Shown here piece after piece: positions 12,991 through 17,790 of a DNA stretch of 17,790 nucleotides. Every line of letters begins with the position of its first letter. The first letter of the stretch is position 1. The notes under the pieces were generated by a model. The model was not told the origin of the DNA. It did not search any database and saw nothing but the letters and a program-made list of their open reading frames with translations. Position numbers and translations under genes: made by a program. This stretch comes from a bacterium (GTDB lineage Bacteria > Patescibacteriota > Minisyncoccia > Phycocordibacterales > UBA10002), in assembly GCA_030649775.1 (NCBI GenBank), contig JAUSFR010000083.1:1-17790 (forward strand), written 5' to 3'.

Positions 12991-14793
12991 ATGAGCACTC
13001 CTGTAGAACAAATCAAAGAGCGATTGGGGATTGCCGATGTCGTCGGCTCGTATATACAACTTACCCGCTCGGGCAGTTCGCTCAAGGGCAAGTGTCCATT
13101 CCACAACGAGAAAACTCCGTCGTTTTTCGTCTCGCCTGCGCGCGGTTCATACTACTGTTTTGGCTGTCAGGCGAAAGGCGACATCTTCACTTTTGTGCAG
13201 GAGTTTGAAGGATTGGACTTTATCGGGGCGCTTCGCGTGCTAGCACAGCGCGCGGGTGTGACGCTCACGAAGATTGACCCGAAGGTACGCAGTGAATACG
13301 CGCGCCTGTATCTTTGTCTTGAAAAAGCAACCAGGTTTTACGAGCAGAAGCTTCAAGATACCGCCGAAGCCAAAAGTTATCTTGATGGACGTGGGCTTAC
13401 GCCGGAAACGATAAAGGTGTGGCGCATTGGGTTCGCACCAAACGACTGGCGACAGCTGTTTGATTATCTTCAGAAAGAGGGATTTACTCCCGAAGAAATG
13501 GGGAAGGTCGGACTCATAAAGCGAAAGGAGTCGGGTCCTCTCCCCCTTTCTAAGGGGGAGACCAGAGAGGGGGTTGGAATTACCACCCCTCATTCCCCTC
13601 CTTTGAAAGGAGGGGAGGTAAGATACTACGACGCCTTCCGCGGACGCGTCATGTTCCCGATACGCGACAGTGCGTCGCGTGTGATTGCGTTTTCTGCGCG
13701 CATTTTGCCGTCACTTGATGATGGGAAAAGCGGGAAGTATATCAACTCTCCCGAGACCATTCTCTTCAGCAAATCTCACACGCTGTATGGCTTTGACCGA
13801 GCGAAGCTCATCATCCGTCAAAAGGACGCGACGATTCTTGTGGAAGGGCAGATGGACCTCCTTCTGGCGCATCAAGCGGGCTATGAGAATACCGTTGCCT
13901 CGTCGGGTACGGCGCTCACCGAAGAGCAACTCATTCGACTCAAACGTCTTTCGGAAAATCTACTCATCTCGTTTGATTCGGACAGTGCGGGAGTGCGTGC
14001 GAGTGAGCGTGCTATTAGGCTCGCGCTCGCGCTCGGTATGAATGTGAAGGTTATCGCGATAGAAAAAGGGAAAGACCCAGCTGAGCTTATCCAAAAAGAC
14101 CCGCCTGCGTGGGAGAAGGCCGTGTCGGGGGCGAAACATGTCATAGATTTTTTACTGGATGGGATACTCACCTCGGCAAAAGAAGGACGAGAGCGGGCGC
14201 TTGCGATTGAGAAAACACTGCTTCCGCTTCTCAAGGCACTGACCTCAAGCGTTGAGCAATCTCATTTCATCAAGGTTGTTGCGGAGAAAAGCGGACTTCG
14301 CGAGGACGCGCTCTGGGAATCGTTCAAGAAGCTCGCGCCCGCCCTGCAAGGGAAAGAGGTTCCCGAACTTCGCAAGGCAAGCGCACCGACCCACACAAAT
14401 ACACTGGAGCGCAGAGTATTTTGCATTTACTTGCTCGCGGAGACAAAAAAGGAGGCGACACTTCTTTCTCGGATGGAAACCGATTTGCTCCGCATCTTTG
14501 GACAAACGCTTTTGAACAAAAAAGTGGAACAGTACCGCGCGCTTCAGGATGTCCTCCTTTTGGAGGCAGAGGCACTCTATGGCGAAGGCGCGCCCGCTGA
14601 AGCGGAAGAGCAAGAGCTCTCGCGACATTTGGAAGAAGGACACCTCACCGCTCTGCTTTCTGAAAAAATGGACACACTGGTTGTTGCGGAGCGGGAAGGG
14701 AAGAAGGAAGAGGCACACCGACTCCTTGGAGAATGTAAGGAACTTACACAGAAATTGGCCACTCTTAAATCCCACCGATTTAATCACCAATAA
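12991..14793 (+). CDS. dnaG: DNA primase DnaG with in-frame palindromic insertion
   Basis: DnaG makes the RNA primers for replication. The 600-aa protein has the CHC2 zinc-binding domain at the N-terminus (C35, H38, C56, C59 in CPFHNEKTPSF and YYCFGC). The catalytic TOPRIM domain has E285 in VEGQMDLLLAHQAG and D329/D331 in SFDSDSAG, and a charged helical C-terminal region follows where the helicase-binding domain is expected. ATG 12991 (MSTPVEQIKERLGIADVVGSYI) is the canonical start; an in-frame GTG at 12949 would only add repeat-encoded residues. Residues 181-211 are an insertion between RKE and YYDAFRGRVMFPIRD, encoded by two head-to-head palindromic repeats. The final residues (NHQ, TAA) lie in a heptad array. 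No promoter is visible, so transcription from rpoC or a hidden site is likely. dnaG next to rpoD is a widespread arrangement. Confidence 0.97.
   Translation: MSTPVEQIKERLGIADVVGSYIQLTRSGSSLKGKCPFHNEKTPSFFVSPARGSYYCFGCQAKGDIFTFVQEFEGLDFIGALRVLAQRAGVTLTKIDPKVRSEYARLYLCLEKATRFYEQKLQDTAEAKSYLDGRGLTPETIKVWRIGFAPNDWRQLFDYLQKEGFTPEEMGKVGLIKRKESGPLPLSKGETREGVGITTPHSPPLKGGEVRYYDAFRGRVMFPIRDSASRVIAFSARILPSLDDGKSGKYINSPETILFSKSHTLYGFDRAKLIIRQKDATILVEGQMDLLLAHQAGYENTVASSGTALTEEQLIRLKRLSENLLISFDSDSAGVRASERAIRLALALGMNVKVIAIEKGKDPAELIQKDPPAWEKAVSGAKHVIDFLLDGILTSAKEGRERALAIEKTLLPLLKALTSSVEQSHFIKVVAEKSGLREDALWESFKKLAPALQGKEVPELRKASAPTHTNTLERRVFCIYLLAETKKEATLLSRMETDLLRIFGQTLLNKKVEQYRALQDVLLLEAEALYGEGAPAEAEEQELSRHLEEGHLTALLSEKMDTLVVAEREGKKEEAHRLLGECKELTQKLATLKSHRFNHQ
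13530..13621. repeat. Two head-to-head palindromic repeats inside dnaG
   Basis: Left hairpin CTCCCCCTT/AAGGGGGAG (13540-13548, 13552-13560) and right hairpin CCCCTCCTT/AAGGAGGGG (13595-13603, 13607-13615), each with a 3-base loop. The right one plus AGGTAA differs by one base from 5371-5396; the reverse complement of the left one, with its GGTTGGAATT flank, resembles the same element. The translated product contains PLPLSKGE and PPLKGGE and keeps the dnaG frame. Confidence 0.85.
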
Positions 14794-14837
14794 CCAATAA
14801 CCAATCACCAATAACCAATAACCAACAGTCAATAACG
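14782..14837 (+). repeat. Heptad array (AATAACC family), eight units, at the dnaG stop
   Basis: Eight units in exact 7-bp phase over 56 bases: AATCACC, AATAACC twice, AATCACC, AATAACC twice, AACAGTC, AATAACG. The second unit supplies the dnaG stop TAA (14791-14793). TAA recurs in all three frames. Confidence 0.9.
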
Positions 14838-14910
14838 AGTGATTTTGAAAATGGGTGCTTGTATTTTGTTTGGCTGTTGTTTCCTGGTGTTTGGGTATTT
14901 TATCAAAAGC

Positions 14911-14938
14911 TTGTCATTAAGCCATTTTTAGCTATACT
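14911..14938 (+). promoter_or_regulatory. rpoD promoter
   Basis: TTGTCA (14911-14916), 16-bp spacer, TATACT (14933-14938). ATG 14948 is only 9 bases beyond the -10, so the leader would be about 0-3 bases. Confidence 0.72.
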
Positions 14939-14947
14939 ATCCCCACT

Positions 14948-16159
14948 ATGCCTAAAGCAAAAAAAGCCTCAAAGAAGCCCACAAAAGTCGCCAAAAAGAA
15001 GAAGGTCATCACGGCCAAGGCTTCAAAGAAGCGCCCGCAACCCAAAAAAACTCCTCCGGTAAGGGAGAAAATGGCTCGTGGAAAAGAGCGTGATATTCGC
15101 ACGGAGCGTCTCATTGCCAAAGGCAAGGGGCGTGGGTTCATCACCTACAGCGATATTCTGAAAGAGTTTCCCACGATTGAAGAAGATATTACCTTTCTTG
15201 ACGAACTCTACGCGAAATTCCAGACCGCGGGCATTGATGTGCTTGAAGGCGGGAATATGCTCGAAAAGGAGGTTGAGGAACCGCACGGCAAGCGAAACGT
15301 ATATCTCGGAAAGAGTAGCGACGCTTCTTACGACTCTATTCAGATGTACCTCAAGGAAATCGGTCAGTACCCGCTCATCAACGGCAAAGACGAAAAAGAA
15401 CTCGCGAAGCGTATTCAGGCAGGCGATATGGAGGCGAAAAATCTTCTTGCCCGAGCGAACCTTCGTCTCGTGGTTTCCATCGCGAAGAAATATGTCGGAC
15501 GCTCGCCCGACCTTACACTTCTTGACCTTATTCAGGAAGGCAACCTTGGTCTCTTTAAAGCGGTGGATAAGTTTGACTGGACGAAAGGCTACAAGTTTTC
15601 AACCTACGCGACGTGGTGGATTCGCCAAGCGATTACCCGCGCGCTCGCCGACCAATCCCGCACCATTCGCGTGCCGGTGCATATGGTGGAAACCATAGCG
15701 AAGTATAAGCAGGTAGTCCGCCGTCTTTCCCAAGACCTCGGTCGCGACCCACTCCCCGAAGAGATTGGCGTTGAAATGGGCATTGATACCGACAAGGTCT
15801 ACCAGATTGAAAAAATTGACCAAGACACCGTTTCGCTTGAAAGCCCCGTGGGTGACGAAGGCGACGACGGCAAGTCTACCCTCGGTGACTTTTTGCATGA
15901 CGATAAAATTCTCTCGCCCGACCAGGAGTCTTCTCGCAGAATCCTCGGCGACCAAGTCAAAGAGATTTTGAACGAGCTTTCGGAAAAAGAACGCAAGATT
16001 TTGGAGCTTCGTCACGGACTCCTTGATGGCGTTACGCATACCCTTGAAGAAGTAGGCCAGAAATTCGGCGTGACCCGCGAGCGTATCCGCCAGATTGAGG
16101 CGAAAGCGCACGAAAAAATCCGCCAGCACGAGAAGGCGAAGAAATTGCAGGGATATTAG
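14948..16159 (+). CDS. rpoD: Primary sigma factor, sigma-70 family (RpoD/SigA)
   Basis: The 403-aa primary sigma factor that directs RNA polymerase to -10/-35 promoters. A lysine-rich tail (about residues 1-45) precedes a compact region 1.1-like segment (GRGFITYSDILKEFPTIEED). Region 1.2 starts near D129 (DSIQMYLKEIGQYPLI). Region 2 includes NLRLVVSIAKKYVGR, DLIQEGNLGLFKAVDKFDW and the -10-binding YATWWIRQAITRAL from residue 220. Region 3 (RVPVHMVETI) follows, then region 4.2 with the helix-turn-helix TLEEVGQKFGVTRERIRQIE from T365 for -35 recognition. The presence of regions 1.2 to 4.2 and the rpoBC/dnaG context support the housekeeping sigma rather than an alternative one. ATG 15071 is an in-frame alternative that would drop the basic tail; the promoter 9 bp from ATG 14948 favours the longer form. 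Confidence 0.96.
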   Translation: MPKAKKASKKPTKVAKKKKVITAKASKKRPQPKKTPPVREKMARGKERDIRTERLIAKGKGRGFITYSDILKEFPTIEEDITFLDELYAKFQTAGIDVLEGGNMLEKEVEEPHGKRNVYLGKSSDASYDSIQMYLKEIGQYPLINGKDEKELAKRIQAGDMEAKNLLARANLRLVVSIAKKYVGRSPDLTLLDLIQEGNLGLFKAVDKFDWTKGYKFSTYATWWIRQAITRALADQSRTIRVPVHMVETIAKYKQVVRRLSQDLGRDPLPEEIGVEMGIDTDKVYQIEKIDQDTVSLESPVGDEGDDGKSTLGDFLHDDKILSPDQESSRRILGDQVKEILNELSEKERKILELRHGLLDGVTHTLEEVGQKFGVTRERIRQIEAKAHEKIRQHEKAKKLQGY

Positions 16160-16162
16160 AAC

Positions 16163-16197
16163 AGGCACTAGGCAAGAAGGCGCTAGGCTCTAGGAAG
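16163..16197 (+). repeat. Heptad array (AGGCACT family) after rpoD
   Basis: Units AGGCACT, AGGCAAGA (8 bp), AGGCGCT, AGGCTCT and AGGAAG, starting 4 bases after the rpoD stop. AGGCACT and AGGCTCT are identical to words after khpA, 15 kb away. Confidence 0.75.
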
Positions 16198-16220
16198 ACA
16201 AGAAGACAGAAAAAGAGAGG

Positions 16221-16249
16221 AAAAACGGCTTCGCGTTGGGCGGAGCCGT
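16221..16249 (-). terminator. Intrinsic terminator of the alpha-CTD-like gene
   Basis: ACGGCTTCGC (16225-16234) pairs with GCGGAGCCGT (16240-16249), one wobble pair, 5-base loop. The A run at 16221-16225 is a T run on the minus strand, which makes this a terminator for leftward transcription, 24 bases after the stop of the 95-aa gene. Confidence 0.75.
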
Positions 16250-16272
16250 GTTCGTGGCGGTGTGGGTGGCGG

Positions 16273-16560
16273 TCAGATGTAGGACATCAGAAAGGGGTGG
16301 CGGTGGGACGCGAATCCGTGTGAAATAAGCTTTTCGCGGAGCGGAGAGAGCGCTTTCCAGACGCTATCCCGCTCAAAGATAATGTTTATCATGAGGAGGT
16401 TGCCGACCGTGTCCACGTTGTGTCGCCGAAGGAAACTTTGGGTGCGGGCATTTAGCGGTATTCCCCACATTTGGAGGTAATTCTGAATTGGGAGAAGTGA
16501 TACCATTTTCAGGAAAATCCTTTTCGGTACACGTCGCTTGGGTTTATCATTTTTGTTCAT
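16273..16560 (-). CDS. Small protein resembling the RNA polymerase alpha C-terminal domain
   Basis: A 95-aa protein: a basic N-terminus (MNKNDKPKRRVPKRIF) followed by one compact domain. The stretch IPLNARTQSFLRRHNVDTVG with NLL resembles alpha-CTD (L-x-x-R-s-x-N-x-L-K...I-x-x-I-G-D-L), and SPLREKLISHGF resembles its final helix (GKKSLTEIKDVLASRGL in E. coli). This helix-hairpin-helix fold binds DNA minor grooves and activators. A free-standing copy beside the sigma gene suggests a transcription accessory factor, but that is inference; another helix-hairpin-helix DNA-binding protein is possible. ATG 16560 is preferred to ATG 16590 because TGATATTAT (16571-16579) is an extended -10 box 10 bp upstream of it, and 16590 abuts the T run of an upstream terminator. 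A terminator on the same strand lies just downstream. Confidence 0.62.
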   Translation of the reverse strand: MNKNDKPKRRVPKRIFLKMVSLLPIQNYLQMWGIPLNARTQSFLRRHNVDTVGNLLMINIIFERDSVWKALSPLREKLISHGFASHRHPFLMSYI

Positions 16561-16570
16561 AGCTTTATCC

Positions 16571-16579
16571 ATAATATCA
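16571..16579 (-). promoter_or_regulatory. Extended -10 of the alpha-CTD-like gene
   Basis: Minus strand TGATATTAT (TGn plus TATTAT), 10 bases before ATG 16560. It lies between the upstream terminator and the gene, giving the gene its own nearly leaderless transcript. Confidence 0.5.
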
Positions 16580-16595
16580 CGTGAATTCATGGAAG

Positions 16596-16627
16596 AAAAA
16601 ACCGCTCCTGCCGTGGGGCTGGAGCGG
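16596..16627 (-). terminator. Leftward terminator after the 50-codon ORF
   Basis: CCGCTCC (16602-16608) pairs with GGAGCGG (16621-16627), with GCC/GGC stacked inside. Six A on the left (16596-16601) are the T run of a leftward transcript. It shows that something between here and about 16820 is transcribed leftward. Confidence 0.75.
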
Positions 16628-16646
16628 GCGATTGATAAGAATGGGG

Positions 16647-16799
16647 TTATCTCCCCAAACGACGCCGATAGGTCGTGTAATGATACCGGAGGCGACGCGG
16701 TCGGTGCGTCACCGATTTATGAGGGGACGAACGATATTCTTCGTCCTGTGCATCGGAGGAGGGAACATCTCCCCCCAGAGACTCAACATTTTTCTTCAT
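16647..16799 (-). CDS. Possible 50-aa basic protein, or part of a structured RNA
   Basis: Unrecognised. ATG 16799 opens 50 codons starting MKKNVESLGGDVPSSD, acidic in the middle (DAQDEEY) and strongly basic at the end (HRPRRLRYHYTTYRRRLGR). Support comes from the flanks: an extended -10 (TGGTATGCT) 8 bases before the ATG, and an intrinsic terminator 19 bases after the stop. Against it, the same bases form several hairpins (GGACGAA/TTCGTCC at 16733-16739 and 16748-16754 region; GACGC/GCGTC; GGGGAGATAACCCC), so the transcript could be a small RNA. An upstream in-frame extension to 16904 crosses the helicase promoter and is unlikely. It matches no RNA family I know. Confidence 0.38.
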   Translation of the reverse strand: MKKNVESLGGDVPSSDAQDEEYRSSPHKSVTHRPRRLRYHYTTYRRRLGR

Positions 16800-16807
16800 C
16801 GCGAGTG

Positions 16808-16816
16808 AGCATACCA
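16808..16816 (-). promoter_or_regulatory. Extended -10 of the leftward 50-codon transcript
   Basis: Minus strand TGGTATGCT, with 8 bases to ATG 16799. No -35 is evident; the promoter inside the dyad at 16830-16858 could also serve. Confidence 0.42.
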
Positions 16817-16830
16817 CATCCTTACTTTTT

Positions 16831-16877
16831 GTATACCCCCGCACCAACTTTGTCCCAAAGTTGGTGCGGGGGTATAC
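16831..16877. promoter_or_regulatory. Long dyad overlapping two divergent promoters
   Basis: Bases 16831-16852 are perfectly complementary to 16856-16877 (22 bp, 3-base centre). Each arm ends in GTATAC, which provides an outward -10: TATACT rightward (16873-16878) and TATACA leftward (16830-16835). The centre supplies -35 boxes at 17-bp spacing for both: TTGTCC (16850-16855) rightward and TTGGGA (16853-16858) leftward. This is the layout of an operator or a symmetric bidirectional promoter. Confidence 0.7.
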
Positions 16878-16878
16878 T
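16850..16878 (+). promoter_or_regulatory. Promoter of the UvrD-type helicase, leaderless start
   Basis: TTGTCC, 17-bp spacer, TATACT, then 6 bases to ATG 16885. Transcription would start at the start codon itself. Confidence 0.65.
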
Positions 16879-16884
16879 CTCCCC

Positions 16885-17790
16885 ATGTCAGATGTGGAAT
16901 TCACAAAGCTCTACGCCAACCTCAACCCGCAGCAGAAGCTGGCAGTTGATACGATTGAGGGGCCAGTGATGGTCATTGCGGGTCCCGGGACGGGGAAGAC
17001 TACCGTACTCACGCTTCGTATCGCTCAAATACTGCGAAAGACCGATACGCCAGCGTCGGGGATTTTGGCGATTACCTATACCGAGGCGGGAGTGAAGGCG
17101 ATGCGACAGAAGCTCCGCGGGCTGATGGGTTCACGCGCTGATGAAGTATCCCTCCACACCTTCCATGGCTTTGCGTCGGGAATTATCGCGGAGCACCGAG
17201 ACCACTTTCCGCACCTTCTGCGAACAACGCAGATGACCGACATTGACGCGGAGAGTTTCATTCGGGAGATTTTGAAGGAAGAGAAATGTGCCCCACTGCG
17301 ACCGTTTGGTAATCCGGAAATGTATGTGGCTAAGATTGTGGGAGCCATCAGCGAAGCGAAGCGAGAAGCGCAAACGCCAGAGATGGTGCGACTGTTCGCT
17401 CATGCGGAAATAAAAAGTATCAAGGCAGACCCAGAGTCTATTTCTTCCCGTGGACCGACCAAGGGCAAGCTCAAAGCGGAGGCGGAAAAGCAAATAGAAA
17501 AATGTGGGAAGACCATTCTCTTTGCGGATGTCTATGAGGCGTATGAAGCAAAGAAGCGAGCGGAGAAACGCATAGATTTTGACGACCTCATTATTGAACT
17601 TCTTTCCGCGCTCCATAGTGATTCACTGCTCCTCCGTCTTTTGCAGGAAAGGTTTTTGTATATTCTCATAGACGAACATCAGGATACGAACGACTCGCAA
17701 AACCTGCTTATTCGACTTTTGGCAGATTTCTTTGATAGCCCTAACCTCTTTGTGGTGGGTGACGAAAAGCAGGCGATTTACCGCTTCCAA
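16885..17790 (+). CDS. UvrD/PcrA-type superfamily 1 DNA helicase (partial, N-terminal 302 aa)
   Basis: An ATP-dependent 3'-5' DNA helicase of the UvrD/Rep/PcrA group, used in repair and replication restart; the gene continues past the window. Visible in order are the Q motif (LNPQQKLAV), Walker A (GPGTGKT, 33-39), motif Ia (ILAITYTEAGVKAMRQKL), motif Ib (VSLHTFHGFASGI), motif II (DEHQDTN, 263-269, where DEFQDTN or DEYQDTN is usual) and motif III (GDEKQAIYRFQ at the window end). The 1B part between them is long and charged. The missing half should hold motifs IV-VI; a C-terminal nuclease domain, as in AddA-like relatives, cannot be excluded, so no gene symbol is given. ATG 16885 is set by the TATACT box 6 bp upstream; there is no SD. 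Regulation is probably through the 22-bp dyad overlapping the promoter. Confidence 0.93.
   Translation, partial: MSDVEFTKLYANLNPQQKLAVDTIEGPVMVIAGPGTGKTTVLTLRIAQILRKTDTPASGILAITYTEAGVKAMRQKLRGLMGSRADEVSLHTFHGFASGIIAEHRDHFPHLLRTTQMTDIDAESFIREILKEEKCAPLRPFGNPEMYVAKIVGAISEAKREAQTPEMVRLFAHAEIKSIKADPESISSRGPTKGKLKAEAEKQIEKCGKTILFADVYEAYEAKKRAEKRIDFDDLIIELLSALHSDSLLLRLLQERFLYILIDEHQDTNDSQNLLIRLLADFFDSPNLFVVGDEKQAIYRFQ

Noticed and set aside
14782..14837. Heptad arrays as CRISPR or as an iteron-type origin
   Set aside because: Units are 7 bp with no spacers, the words differ between loci, they occur at many gene borders, and no cas gene, dnaA gene or DnaA-box cluster is present.
16225..16249. Hairpin after rpoD as the rpoD terminator
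   Set aside because: There is no T run on the plus strand; the A run on its left makes it a minus-strand terminator.
16538..16969. 143-codon plus-strand frame before the helicase
   Set aside because: It runs through two terminators, the dyad promoter and the true helicase start in a different frame.

Overview
The window reads as chromosomal core-gene DNA of a small-genome bacterium, most likely a member of the Patescibacteria (Candidate Phyla Radiation), Parcubacteria-like. This is inferred from the style of the KhpA, TrmD, RpoB/RpoC and sigma-70 proteins, the sparse Shine-Dalgarno (SD) sites, and the mixture of essential genes with small unrecognised ones. No database search was possible. 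The long genes need only the standard bacterial code. No tRNA, rRNA or CRISPR array was seen.

Layout. Bases 1-893 hold the 3' end of rpsP, a 228-bp foldback element that supplies the rpsP stop codon, and khpA, which has no ATG/GTG/TTG start. Bases 949-2323 hold an unrecognised 134-aa gene and dapB, each with an SD and its own terminator; they sit where rimM often lies. Then comes trmD (2374-3075), which carries an in-frame insertion built from short repeats. An MFS transporter (complement 3165-4331) converges on trmD, and a putative HEMGH metallopeptidase (4378-5355) diverges from the transporter. A 440-bp spacer (5356-5795) holds dispersed palindromic repeats, a strong promoter and a terminator-like leader ahead of rpoB (5796-9086) and rpoC (9200-12889). 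These are followed by dnaG (12991-14793) and rpoD (14948-16159). The right end has a small gene resembling the RNA polymerase alpha C-terminal domain (complement 16273-16560), a possible 50-codon gene or structured RNA (complement 16647-16799), and the start of a UvrD/PcrA-type helicase that runs off the window.

How it works together. The core of the window is the transcription machinery (beta, beta', primary sigma, possibly an alpha-CTD-like factor) plus primase. The left part is the ribosomal-protein/tRNA-modification cluster rpsP-khpA-trmD, interrupted by dapB and an orphan.

Three signals stand out. (1) Several gene borders carry short arrays with an almost exact 7-bp period. The words differ, but each border array contains TAA or TAG, and because 7 mod 3 is 1, three copies can close all reading frames. 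Related arrays lie inside trmD, tuned so that its frame stays open. (2) dnaG carries an in-frame palindromic repeat whose sister copy lies in the spacer before rpoB. (3) Several genes have an extended -10 box 6-10 bp before the start codon, which predicts leaderless or nearly leaderless mRNAs, while a minority have SD sites. A 22-bp dyad overlaps two divergent promoters upstream of the helicase gene.
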